Shown here in pieces: positions 26,373 to 35,403 of a stretch of 64,000 nt of DNA; the stretch's first letter is position 1, and every line of letters starts with the position of its first letter. The notes under the pieces are model-generated. The model searched no databases. It saw only the letters and a program-made list of their open reading frames with translations, and was not told the DNA's origin. Source of the DNA: Clostridiales bacterium. GTDB lineage: Bacteria > Bacillota > Clostridia > Oscillospirales > CAG-272. The DNA lies in contig JAAYHB010000010.1 of NCBI GenBank assembly GCA_012727435.1, forward strand, positions 57,016-121,015. Direction: 5' to 3'. A program made the position numbers and the translations under genes.

Positions 26373-27623
26373 TTATTTTTTGACCGAACTGCTGCGATTC
26401 TTCGATTTTCGAAGGATTGACATGATTTCTTCAAAGTCGGCGTCCGAGATGGTGTTCTCGTCCTCTGATTCGTCTTCTTTCTCTTCCTCGAATGTCTCAA
26501 ACTCGCTCTTTTTTTCCTCAGTCTGCTCGGCCTTAGGCTGCTCTGTTACTGCCGACGGCGCCGCGGTTGAAGCAGTTGCGGCGGGGGAAAAGGCTGCCGG
26601 CTGCTGGGAAAATTTACGTTCGGCACGCGAGGCCGGTTTCTTTTCGGCCAATATACCGTCCTCGGTTTTCTTTTCAAAGCCGGTGGCAATTATGGTTATG
26701 CGCATTTCGTCCTCAAGCTCCGGGTCAAATGCCACACCCCAGATAACGTTCGCGTCGGGATGTGCCTCGTTGGCAATCATGGTGGAGGCAAGGTCGACAT
26801 CTTCAAGTCCGACATCCGGCGAGGCGGTTATGCTGATGAGGATTCCGCGGGCGCCCTTGATGGAGGTCTCAAGCAACGGGCTGGATATCGCGGCTTTTGC
26901 GGCAAGCTCGGCCTTGTCCTTACCGGAGGCATTTCCGACACCCATGTGGGCGTATCCCGCGTTGCTCATCACCGAGGTTACGTCGGCAAAGTCGAGGTTG
27001 ATAAACCCCGGGACGTTTATTAGTTCGGAAATGCTCTGAACGCCGCGGCGGAGCACGTCGTCGGCAACTTCAAAGGCGTTTGCCAGAGTAATGCGGGTTT
27101 CCGACACCTGCTTAAGCCGCTCGTTGGGGATAACCACAAGCGAGTCGACATATTTGCTGAGCTCGGCGATCCCCGCTTCGGCCTGTTCCATCCGCTTTCT
27201 GCCCTCAAAAGCAAAGGGCTTTGTGACGATTCCGACCGTCAGAATATTCATTTCCTTTGCCACCCGTGCGACAATCGGCGCGGCGCCGGTACCGGTTCCA
27301 CCTCCCATCCCGGCAGTGATGAACACCATATCGGCGCCTGAAAGGAGCATCTTGATTTCTTCAAGCGACTCTTCTGCCGCCCGGGCACCGATTTCGGGAT
27401 TTGAGCCTGCACCGAACCCCTTTGTGATTTTTTCGCCGATAACCAGCTGGTTTGTGGCGTTCGATCTTTTGAGTGCCTGCTGGTCGGTATTTATTGCAAC
27501 GAACTGAACGCCGCGAATATTGGTTGATATCATACGGTTTACGGCATTGTTTCCGCCGCCGCCTACGCCGATGACCTTAATATTCACGCCGCTCTCAAAG
27601 CTGTCGTCATGTTCGAACGTCAT
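26373..27623 (-). CDS. ftsZ: Cell division GTPase FtsZ
   Basis: Tubulin homologue forming the Z-ring. The 416 residues carry the [11 protein letters not shown] loop near 20, the tubulin signature [10 protein letters not shown] near 105, and [15 protein letters not shown] region (here [11 protein letters not shown]) near 207. A long Ala/Glu-rich linker (320-390) leads to a C-terminal tail [16 protein letters not shown], which is the place where the usual binding peptide for FtsA/SepF sits; here the motif is shifted from the frequent DIPAFLRRR. Start with GGGAGG. It closes the dcw cluster, 320 bp away from ftsQ, and no ftsA lies between them. Confidence 0.96.
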   Translation of the reverse strand: MTFEHDDSFESGVNIKVIGVGGGGNNAVNRMISTNIRGVQFVAINTDQQALKRSNATNQLVIGEKITKGFGAGSNPEIGARAAEESLEEIKMLLSGADMVFITAGMGGGTGTGAAPIVARVAKEMNILTVGIVTKPFAFEGRKRMEQAEAGIAELSKYVDSLVVIPNERLKQVSETRITLANAFEVADDVLRRGVQSISELINVPGFINLDFADVTSVMSNAGYAHMGVGNASGKDKAELAAKAAISSPLLETSIKGARGILISITASPDVGLEDVDLASTMIANEAHPDANVIWGVAFDPELEDEMRITIIATGFEKKTEDGILAEKKPASRAERKFSQQPAAFSPAATASTAAPSAVTEQPKAEQTEEKKSEFETFEEEKEDESEDENTISDADFEEIMSILRKSKNRSSSVKK

Positions 27624-27946
27624 CTGCTTTTTTCCTCCCGAATCTTATCTTTCCTTTAATTTTGCCGCGTACGCCCGCGGCAGGCAGGATATGTTACTGC
27701 TTATTATGATAATATATTCTAACTTTTTTTGCAATATCTTTTGATAATATTCTATTCAACTATGCACAATTCAATCAATTTGATGTCGATTTCAAGCTTT
27801 GTTTCTTATTCTGTGATGTGTCGTTTTAGACATTTAGCACAACTTATTGTAGTCCAAAGAACTTCGGAATACAAAATATAGTATTTCATGGATATTTACA
27901 TGAAGAAACGGCAATGCGTTAAATACTGCCGCATTGCCTTATTTGA
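27624..27946. other. Intergenic region between ftsQ and ftsZ (323 bp)
   Basis: AT-rich stretch with no convincing gene; the 109-codon plus-strand frame starting at 27888 is antisense to ftsQ and has no ribosome site. It holds the ftsQ terminator (27910-27938) and must contain the ftsZ promoter. The best minus-strand candidate is TTGCAA then TATCAT 17 bp apart in the 27690-27745 stretch, which I rate as weak. Confidence 0.5.
27910..27938 (-). terminator. Terminator of the dcw operon after ftsQ
   Basis: GGCAATGCG (27910-27918) pairs with CGCATTGCC (27930-27938); the minus-strand downstream sequence is GTTTCTT. It separates ftsQ from ftsZ transcriptionally. Confidence 0.65.
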
Positions 27947-28813
27947 TTATTCAAAGCGGATTATTGCATTTTTGGGGTCGGATACATCAAGAACCGCCTT
28001 GACATCGCCATCAAGCACGTCATCTTTTGCCATTTGTGATGCAATTTTGAGTTTGAGTGTGATATCCTTGTACGCGCCGATTTTTACTTTATACCTTTCA
28101 CATATCAGGTTTATTGCATACCTGTCGGCCGCATTGACCTTTTGGATGCCCGGATATAGTTCGGAATTCTTAAGCTCATCCATGAGTTCCGCCACGAATC
28201 CCGAATCCGAATCATAAAACACTATTTTATCGCCCAAAATTGCGCTCTTTATCTTGGGGAGTGATATGAAAATCAGTCCGGCAGACTCAAAATCCGAGGA
28301 ACCGCCTAACTCAAGAAGTCTGAAATCCGGGGAAAGCGCATAGTAATCTCCGGCAATTTCGGTATAATACTCCGCCGTGTCGGCCGAAACAATAATTCTG
28401 ACCTTGCCGAAAAGCCCGGTTTTGATTTCAGCTTCTCTCAAATAAGTATATTTCCGAAGCAGGTCGCGTTCAAGTCCGCGTCTGTCTATCTTATTCACTC
28501 TTGAGCCTGCAGCAATCCCGGTATATGAGATTATTTCCTCATCGGAATATGGCGAGCTCCCGATCACCTCGACCGAGCGGACCTTTATAAGCGAGCCGGC
28601 CAGCGCGGATATCCCCCAGATTATAAGCAAAAGCAATATTGCAAAGATTGCCGCAAGTATCCGCCGGCTCGACTTTTTGTGCCGGCCCGGGCGGGCTTGT
28701 CCCGCAGGCGGCGCCGACAGGTTTTCCGAGCCCGCAGGCCTTCCCTGCCCGGCGCCGCTCGTTTTGGGGTTATTTTTTTGCTTTTTCGGCCAGAAGCTTC
28801 TGAATTTCTTCAT
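27947..28813 (-). CDS. ftsQ: Cell division protein FtsQ/DivIB
   Basis: A 288-residue bitopic protein. The N-terminal 45 residues are basic and Pro/Gly-rich, one membrane helix spans about 48-72, and the outside part starts with a POTRA domain (IKVRSVEVIGSSPYSDEEII, 76-95) followed by the beta domain. It links early and late division proteins with FtsL and the septal transpeptidase. It overlaps the murG end by 44 bases. Length is typical. Confidence 0.85.
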   Translation of the reverse strand: MKKFRSFWPKKQKNNPKTSGAGQGRPAGSENLSAPPAGQARPGRHKKSSRRILAAIFAILLLLIIWGISALAGSLIKVRSVEVIGSSPYSDEEIISYTGIAAGSRVNKIDRRGLERDLLRKYTYLREAEIKTGLFGKVRIIVSADTAEYYTEIAGDYYALSPDFRLLELGGSSDFESAGLIFISLPKIKSAILGDKIVFYDSDSGFVAELMDELKNSELYPGIQKVNAADRYAINLICERYKVKIGAYKDITLKLKIASQMAKDDVLDGDVKAVLDVSDPKNAIIRFE

Positions 28814-29911
28814 AAATCAGCCTGTTTGCATCCTTATCGGCAAATTCTCTAATATTCTGTCCCAGCCTTTTGCGTGCAGGGGTATCGCCTGCAAGCCGCA
28901 GGACCGTATCTGTAAGCCTGCCGCTGTCCCTGATTTCCGACTCCTCAAGCAAAACGGCCGCGCCGGCGTCGGCAAGCACTTTTGCGTTTTTGAACTGGTG
29001 GTTGTCCACCACATTCGGCGAGGGAATGAGTATCGCAGCGCAGCCGGCTGAGGCAAGTTCGGATATCGTCATCGCCCCGGCGCGGGAGATTACTATATCG
29101 GCGGCAGCCATTCTCCGGGGCATGTCGTGGATGTAGTCGCAGAGCAGGATATTCGGCGCCCTGTCGAGCCCCTTTTTCTTTAGCTCTTCTTTCATTTTGT
29201 CGTAATATCTCTCGCCCGCCGCGTGCATGTAATAGAGATCGGGGTGCCGCCGCGCGATCTCCTCCATGAGGGAAAGCGCACATTCGTTGATCACCTCTGC
29301 CCCGAGGCTGCCGCCGAAGGACATCACAAAACAATTGTAGTTTTCGATATTCAGCCTTCTTTTTGCCTCTTCGGGCGGGATCCCCGCCCCGAAACCCTGC
29401 CTTGTGGGGTTGCCGACCCTTACCACCTTTTTGGCCTTCTCGGCTCCGGTTAACTTCAGCAGGTCGCGGGTCTGCACAAAGTTTATCAGTATCCTGTCAA
29501 CCTTCTTCCGAAGCACTCTGACCGCAAGCCCGGGCATGGCGTTTGATTCATGAACCATTGTGGGGATTCCGAGCTCTGCGGCGGCCTTGAGCGTCGGCCA
29601 GCAGGCATACCCGCCGGTGCCGATGACAATATCGGGGCTGAAGCTGCATATGAGCTTTTTGGCCTCATGCGGCGAGGTGAGGATATACCACGCGGTGAGA
29701 AGGTTTGAGGGCGAGAGAGAACGCCTGACGCCCTGAATTTTTATATAATAAAGCGGATAGCCGGCTCTCGGCACAAGCTCGGTTTCCTTGCCGTGCCGTG
29801 TCCCCACAAAGGCAATTACGGCTTCCGGATTGTTCATTTTTATCGTGTTTGCAATGGCGAGCGCGGGATTTACATGGCCTCCGTGCCGCCGCAGGTCATA
29901 AGAACCCTCAT
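28770..29911 (-). pseudogene. murG: murG, UDP-GlcNAc transferase with a one-base frameshift near its start
   Basis: MurG attaches GlcNAc to lipid I to make lipid II. From 29837 the frame reads as a normal MurG (MNNPEAVIAFVGTRHG..., GGYACWPTLKAA, SRAGAMTISELASAG, IPSPNVVDNHQ). Upstream, ATG 29911 follows AAAGG and encodes MRVLMTCGGT, then hits a stop after three more codons. Adding one G to ACGGAGGCC (plus-strand position about 29882) restores GGTGGHVNPALAIANTIK and joins both frames into a 380-residue protein. The break is inside the glycine loop and a G run, so it is either an assembly error or an inactivating mutation. A functional gene is expected, as murG is essential and no second copy is in the window. 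Position between ftsW and ftsQ is normal. Confidence 0.85.
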
Positions 29912-29933
29912 TAGCTGACCTTTCTTTCCCGGT

Positions 29934-31217
29934 TTATTTTTTCTGTGTGCTGTAACGCGAGATTGAGAGTATTATGCCCATCTCGAATATCTGAACCGCC
30001 AGAGAGGTGCCCCCCGAACTGAAAAAAGGCAGCGAGACGCCGGTGTTGGGCATCGAGTTGGTCACAACGGCGATATTCATGATAACCTGCAAGGCCAGCT
30101 TGAAGGTCAGCCCCGAGACCACCAGCGACGAGAATTTGTCGGGCGCCTTGGCGGCAATTTTAAACCCCCGCCTTATCAGGAGAATGAAGAGCGTGACAAT
30201 GAGAAACGCACCGAAAAAGCCGAGCTCCTCGCAGATAATCGTAAAAATAAAGTCGTTCTGCGGCTCCGAGACATAGCCGAACTTCTGCTGGCTGTTGCCA
30301 AGTCCCCTGCCGAACAAACCCCCGGAGCCTATTGCGTAAAGCCCCTGCCAGGTCTGCCACGCCGAGCCGAGCGGGTCGGCCTCCTCAAGGTTAAGCCATG
30401 TGAAAACGCGGGTCTGGGCGTAATCCGAGATCAGTATCAGAAGCCCGCCTGCCGCGGCAATCGCCCCGATTATCAGGAAAATGTACCTCAGCCGCGTGCC
30501 GCCCATGAACATCACCGCAATCCCTATCATCCCGATGATCATCAGGCCCGATATATGCCGCTCGAGCGCGACAAGAAAGCAGACCGTCCCGAAAATCGCA
30601 AAGGGCACGAGGGCGCCGTACCTGAAGCTTCCGCCGAACTTCAGGTCGGAGGTTATTTTGTCTTCATATTTGCTCATAAAGAGCGCCATGGCCAGCACCA
30701 CCGACATCTTAGCAACCTCAGAGGGCTGAAAGGTCAGCGGGCCTATCTCAATCCAGCGCTGCGCCCCCCCGCTCTCCCGGCCGACTAAAAGAACGAGGAT
30801 TAAAAGCAGAATCGAGGCGGCATAAGCGCAGATTCCGAAAAGCCGCCAGAACCAGGGGCGCGCAAACAGCACAAAGGGCAGCGTGCCTATAATGCTCAAG
30901 GCTGCATAGAGTATGTAATGCCAGAGAAAATGAGTGCTGTCGCCGTAATACTGCTGTGCGTAAACCGAACTTGCGCTGTAGCACATAACGGCGCCAAAGC
31001 AAAGCAAAACAAGCACAAGCAGCATAAACCACATGTCGATGCTGCCACGCACCATCAGCGCGGGGGGCTCCGCCGGCTTAGGTGTCAATGGCTCGCGGAA
31101 TATTATGTCGTTTTGCTCAAGCTTCTCAAGGCGTCGTCTGTTAAGCCTTCTTATAATCCGGCGCATAACAGGCCAGCCGTCGGCCGGCTTCTGCCCCTCT
31201 GCTTTTCGGTCAGCCAT
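29934..31217 (-). CDS. ftsW: Lipid II polymerase FtsW (SEDS family)
   Basis: A 427-residue ten-helix membrane protein that polymerises glycan strands at the septum with its partner transpeptidase. The N-terminal 65 residues are cytoplasmic and basic. The FtsW signature PNTGVSLPFFSSGGTS is near 400, and the conserved ARPWFWRLFG and FQPSEVAKMSVVLAMA regions are present near 125 and 170. Ribosome site GGAGGGC. In this cluster it directly follows mraY (45 bp), where murD is usually found. Confidence 0.94.
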   Translation of the reverse strand: MADRKAEGQKPADGWPVMRRIIRRLNRRRLEKLEQNDIIFREPLTPKPAEPPALMVRGSIDMWFMLLVLVLLCFGAVMCYSASSVYAQQYYGDSTHFLWHYILYAALSIIGTLPFVLFARPWFWRLFGICAYAASILLLILVLLVGRESGGAQRWIEIGPLTFQPSEVAKMSVVLAMALFMSKYEDKITSDLKFGGSFRYGALVPFAIFGTVCFLVALERHISGLMIIGMIGIAVMFMGGTRLRYIFLIIGAIAAAGGLLILISDYAQTRVFTWLNLEEADPLGSAWQTWQGLYAIGSGGLFGRGLGNSQQKFGYVSEPQNDFIFTIICEELGFFGAFLIVTLFILLIRRGFKIAAKAPDKFSSLVVSGLTFKLALQVIMNIAVVTNSMPNTGVSLPFFSSGGTSLAVQIFEMGIILSISRYSTQKK

Positions 31218-31262
31218 ATGCGCCCTCCAGAAAATCTTTTTGTTTTTCGGGTTTCCGGCTCA

Positions 31263-32267
31263 TCAGAACCCGAATATCCCGAACCACGCCAGAATGCAGA
31301 ACAAAAGAGTTGTCAGCGAAAAGACAAAGACAATCCTGTTCTCACTCCAGCCGAGCAGTTCGAAATGGTGATGTATCGGGGCCATCTTAAACAGCCTCTT
31401 GCCGTGGGTCAGCTTGAAATAGGATACCTGAAGCATGACCGAGGCCGTCTCGACGATACAAACAAACCCCGCGATAAGTATAATCAGGGGCTCGTCTATC
31501 ATGAAAGCCATGCCGGCAATCATGCCGCCGAGAAAAAGCGAGCCGGTATCCCCCATGATGACCTTCGCCGGGTGGAAGTTATACACCAAAAAACCTACAG
31601 TCGCCCCGACGAGCGCCGCCGCGGCCAGCGAGAGCGCCCGGTAGTCGTACATGAAGGCGACCACCCCGAAAAAGGCGGCGATTACAAAGACCACGCTGCT
31701 GGCAAGCCCGTCCACACCGTCGGTGAGATTGACGGCGTTGACAATCCCGGTGATTATTATAATTGCAAAGATATAGTATACTCTCCCGAGCTCCCAGACT
31801 ATGTCGGTAAAGGGGATGTGCAGCGCGGTATTGATATTGCCGGTCATAATCATAAGGTATACATACGCGCCGGCCGCTAACAATTGCAGTATGAACTTCT
31901 GATATGCCAGAAGCCCCTCGTTTTGCTTTTTGACAAGCTTGCAGTAGTCGTCGACAAAACCGATAATGCCGTTGAAGACCGAAAGGCAAAGAGTGAGCGC
32001 CAGCGGTATCAGCCCGGTCGTGTCGCCCTTTAAGGCCGTGTATACCGCGACAACAGACAGTACGATAAGTATCGCCAGAATAAAGCACAGGCCGCCCATG
32101 GTCGGGGTTCCCTGCTTGTTCATGTGCCAGCGCGGCCCGATTTCAAGAATCCTCTGGCCCACCTTGTGGCTGATAAGTATCGGGATAATAAAGCGGGAGA
32201 CTATGACGGTGACGACGAAAACCCCCGCCGCGACAGCTAAGAATTCGATGAGCATCTCATTGTTCAT
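31263..32267 (-). CDS. mraY: Phospho-N-acetylmuramoyl-pentapeptide-transferase MraY
   Basis: Transfers phospho-MurNAc-pentapeptide to undecaprenyl phosphate, giving lipid I. The 334 residues have ten predicted helices and the catalytic motifs FVDDYCKL near 103 (DD), NAVNLTDGVDGLASS near 172, MGDTGSLFLGG near 231 and HHHFELLGWSE near 296. The start ATG has AAAGGG at a long distance, so an internal ATG four codons in is possible. Confidence 0.94.
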   Translation of the reverse strand: MNNEMLIEFLAVAAGVFVVTVIVSRFIIPILISHKVGQRILEIGPRWHMNKQGTPTMGGLCFILAILIVLSVVAVYTALKGDTTGLIPLALTLCLSVFNGIIGFVDDYCKLVKKQNEGLLAYQKFILQLLAAGAYVYLMIMTGNINTALHIPFTDIVWELGRVYYIFAIIIITGIVNAVNLTDGVDGLASSVVFVIAAFFGVVAFMYDYRALSLAAAALVGATVGFLVYNFHPAKVIMGDTGSLFLGGMIAGMAFMIDEPLIILIAGFVCIVETASVMLQVSYFKLTHGKRLFKMAPIHHHFELLGWSENRIVFVFSLTTLLFCILAWFGIFGF

Positions 32268-32346
32268 TACAAGTCTGTACCCTTTCGAGCAGCACGGCGC
32301 CGGCAGCGCCCGGGTTGCGCCCTTCCGGCCCGTTTGATTCGCTTGT

Positions 32347-33777
32347 TTAATTGCTCCGGTTCAAAAGAATATCCCTAAGGCAATCTATCACCCGCTCTGC
32401 CCTGATTGCCCTGCTGGCCTTGACCAGCAGTATGTCGCCTTCGCTCAGCACCCCGGCAAGCTCTGCCGCGGTGGCGGGGTATGTGTTCTCGTCTATGTTT
32501 ACGAATATGTTCTCGTCATTCATCCCGGCAGACTGAGCGCCTGCGGCGATAAACCTTGCAAGGCTGCCGAGCGTGAAAAGTATGTCAACCCCGCACTCGG
32601 TGGCATAAGCCCCTGTCGAGCGGTGATACATCTCGGTGTTCTTTCCCAGCTCAAGCATATCACCGAGCAGCGCCACCCGGCGCCCGCCGCGCTCACCAAG
32701 GCTGCAGAGGACATCGACCGCCGCCCGCATCGACTCGGGGCTGGCGTTGTAGCAGTCCTCGATTACCGTGATGCCGCAAATCTCGTATATCATCTGCCTC
32801 ATCTCGGCGCCCCGGAATTTCAGAAGCCCCCGCTCGATTTCCTCCTCGCCAAGGCCCATGACCGAACCGGCCGCCCAGGCAAACAGCGCGGCATAAACAT
32901 TATGATTCCCCAGCGCGGGGATTCTTATATCCCTGACTGTCTTATTATTATTGTTTTCTGTAAGGTCGAACTCGGTGAAATCCCCGCACCTGCGGATATT
33001 ATGCGCGAAATAATCGGCCCGGCCGTTTTTGAGCGCTACATACAGGGTATTTCGGGGCTTCGGGCTGTAGCCGAGCATCAGAGGCTCGTCGCCGTTGAGT
33101 ATCAGCGTGCCGCTCTCCTTCAGCCCGGCCAGAATCTCGAATTTTGCCTTCAGTATGTTCTCGCGCGAGCCCAGCATCTCCAAATGCGAGGTGCCGATAT
33201 TTGTGATAACCGCCATGTCGGGCTTGGCGAGCAGCGACATCTGCTCAATCTCTCCGGGCGCGCTCATCGCCATCTCGAGCACCGACACCTCGGTGTCCGC
33301 CGGGGTCTCGATTAAGGTCAGCGGCATACCGATTAAGCTGTTGTAATTCCCGGCGGTTTTATGGGTTACAAACCTCTCGGCGAGTACCGCCGAGATATAC
33401 TCTTTTGTGGTGGTCTTGCCGACCGAACCGGTAATACCGACCCGCAGGCAGTTGACCCGGCCTCGGTAACCATGCGCGATATCGAGCAGCGCCCTCTGGC
33501 TGTCGGGGACTATAAGCGCTGTGATTCCCCCCGGCATCGAGGAGTCGGTCCGCTCGGCGATAACGCAGCGGCAACCGGCCTTGGCGGCCTGCGGTATATA
33601 GTCGTACCCGTCGGTCCTCTCGCCGCGAATCGCGACAAAGAGCACCCCCGGCCCGGCCTCTTTTGAGTCGGTACATATGCTGTCAAATTCGACACCGCCG
33701 TCTCCGACCAGAAAACCGCCGGTGAAACCGGAGGTCTCGCTCATATTCAGTTTTCCCGCGCCCAACCTGATTTTCAT
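32347..33777 (-). CDS. murF: UDP-MurNAc-tripeptide--D-Ala-D-Ala ligase MurF
   Basis: Completes the peptidoglycan pentapeptide precursor. The 476-residue Mur ligase has the ATP loop GSVGKTTTKEYI near 116, the central domain motif EMAMSAPGEIEQM near 162, and DCYNASPESMRAAV near 345, which is typical of MurF. The N-terminus (KIRLGAGKLNMSE) is short, with ribosome site AAGG. Between murE (54 bp) and mraY (79 bp). Confidence 0.94.
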   Translation of the reverse strand: MKIRLGAGKLNMSETSGFTGGFLVGDGGVEFDSICTDSKEAGPGVLFVAIRGERTDGYDYIPQAAKAGCRCVIAERTDSSMPGGITALIVPDSQRALLDIAHGYRGRVNCLRVGITGSVGKTTTKEYISAVLAERFVTHKTAGNYNSLIGMPLTLIETPADTEVSVLEMAMSAPGEIEQMSLLAKPDMAVITNIGTSHLEMLGSRENILKAKFEILAGLKESGTLILNGDEPLMLGYSPKPRNTLYVALKNGRADYFAHNIRRCGDFTEFDLTENNNNKTVRDIRIPALGNHNVYAALFAWAAGSVMGLGEEEIERGLLKFRGAEMRQMIYEICGITVIEDCYNASPESMRAAVDVLCSLGERGGRRVALLGDMLELGKNTEMYHRSTGAYATECGVDILFTLGSLARFIAAGAQSAGMNDENIFVNIDENTYPATAAELAGVLSEGDILLVKASRAIRAERVIDCLRDILLNRSN

Positions 33778-33831
33778 ATCAAACCTTCATGCGCCCGCAG
33801 TAATTGTTGTCAACCGCCGCACGATACCTTA

Positions 33832-35337
33832 TTACCCGCCATGAAAGCGCCGCCGTGCGGCCGCCTGTGCGATTTCCTTTTCATTGAAAGGGAACCTGCC
33901 GGCACGGTTTATCTCGTAGGTCTCGTGTCCCTTGCCCGCAAGTATTATTATATCACCTTTTCGGGCGTTGACAACAGTATTTTCAATAGCTTTTCTTCTG
34001 TCAACCTCAACCGTATAATTTTTCCGGTCGCCGATACCGGCCAGAATATCCCTGATTATCGCCCCGGGCTCCTCGCTTCGGCTGTTATCCGAAGTAATGA
34101 CTACAAAGTCGGCAAGTCTTGTGGCAATCTCGCCCATCACCGGCCGCTTGCTCTTGTCGCGGTCCCCGCCACAGCCGAAGAGCAGGACCAATCGCTGTCC
34201 CGGCCTCCTAAACCCCCGGACCGACAAGAGCAGGTTTTCAAGCGCGTCGGGGGTGTGGGCGTAGTCGATAAACACCGAGAAGTCGGCCTCATAGCCGAGC
34301 TTTACCTTCTCAAGCCGACCGTCGATACCGTTTATACCTGCGATGGCGTCGGCTATGATTTTCGGCTTTATCCCGAGCTCGGCCGCACAGGCAGCGGCCT
34401 GGAGGGTGTTCATGACGCTGAATCTCCCGGGTATCTGGGTTTTTACTCTGAACACCGCGTTTGCCGAGCGGAGCAGATAGGATACCCCCTCGGTGCCGTT
34501 GTCGCATATCTCGGTCGCCATGTAGTCGCAGTTACCTTTTTTTCCGGTGGCCGTGCAGGTCACCACCCTGCCGGCACAGGATTTTGCTATTTCATTATAA
34601 TATTCGGAATCGGCATTTATTACCGCAAGCGCGCAGCGATAAAAGAGTTTCTGCTTTGCCGCAAGGTAGTTCTCCATGCTGCCGTGAAAATCAAGGTGCT
34701 CGGGAGTCAGGTTCGTGAAAATCCCGGCCTCAAAATTCAGCGCCGAGAGCTTGTCGAGGCAGAGGGCATGCGAGGTAGCCTCGATAAAGACATACTCGAC
34801 ATTGTCGGCCACCATTTCGGCAAGCAGCATGTAGAGTTGCTCGGGGTCGGGCGTGGTCAGGTTGGCAAGCTTATCCCGGTTTCCACAAAACAGCCGCCTG
34901 TTCGCCGACAGGCAGCTTACCGTACCGATTAGGCCGCACCTGTACATCGCGGCCTCAAATATTGCTTTAAGTATAAAGGTGACCGAGGTTTTGCCGTTGG
35001 TGCCGGTCACTGCTATTAATTTCATTTTCCTGGAGGGGAAGCCGTACCAGGCGTCCAACAGGCAGGCAAGCGACTGTCTTGTGCCTGGTACGGTTATGAT
35101 GAATGCGTCGCCAACGCATTCAAACGGCGCGCCCTCCTCTGCAACAATCGCCGAAGCGCCCGCGCCAAGCGCTTCGCGGATAAAGGCGTGTCCGTCGTGA
35201 TGAAACCCGCGGATACATACATAAAGGTACCCGGGGCAGACCTGCCGGGAGTCCGAGACTATCCCGGTTATATCTATCGAGCCTTCATATGCGGGGCATT
35301 TGATTCCCGCGGCACAACACAAAACTCTGAGCTCCAT
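33832..35337 (-). CDS. murE: UDP-MurNAc-dipeptide ligase MurE, probably meso-DAP type
   Basis: Adds the third amino acid of the stem peptide. I choose ATG 35337 because GGTGAT, matching the extended Shine-Dalgarno, lies five bases upstream; an ATG at 35349 has none. The 501 residues have GTNGKTSVTFIL near 112, IEATSHALCLDKL near 190, DYAHTPDALENLL near 345, and the specificity loop DNSRSEEP near 400. The usual meso-DAP loop is DNPR; this one keeps the Arg with Ser for Pro, so meso-DAP is likely but not proven. Confidence 0.92.
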   Translation of the reverse strand: MELRVLCCAAGIKCPAYEGSIDITGIVSDSRQVCPGYLYVCIRGFHHDGHAFIREALGAGASAIVAEEGAPFECVGDAFIITVPGTRQSLACLLDAWYGFPSRKMKLIAVTGTNGKTSVTFILKAIFEAAMYRCGLIGTVSCLSANRRLFCGNRDKLANLTTPDPEQLYMLLAEMVADNVEYVFIEATSHALCLDKLSALNFEAGIFTNLTPEHLDFHGSMENYLAAKQKLFYRCALAVINADSEYYNEIAKSCAGRVVTCTATGKKGNCDYMATEICDNGTEGVSYLLRSANAVFRVKTQIPGRFSVMNTLQAAACAAELGIKPKIIADAIAGINGIDGRLEKVKLGYEADFSVFIDYAHTPDALENLLLSVRGFRRPGQRLVLLFGCGGDRDKSKRPVMGEIATRLADFVVITSDNSRSEEPGAIIRDILAGIGDRKNYTVEVDRRKAIENTVVNARKGDIIILAGKGHETYEINRAGRFPFNEKEIAQAAARRRFHGG

Positions 35338-35403
35338 ACCAATCACCATATCAAGCTAAAGTCTGCTTTCGACTTCCCTGCTTTTTATGGCTCTTGGCTT
35401 TTT

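Noticed and set aside
26291..26500. Short minus-strand frame rich in Lys/Arg/Ser near the end of ftsZ
   Set aside because: It overlaps the ftsZ C-terminus in another frame and crosses its terminator hairpin.
27888..28217. Open frame of 109 codons on the plus strand
   Set aside because: It is antisense to ftsQ, has no ribosome site and no family pattern; it is a shadow of the real gene.
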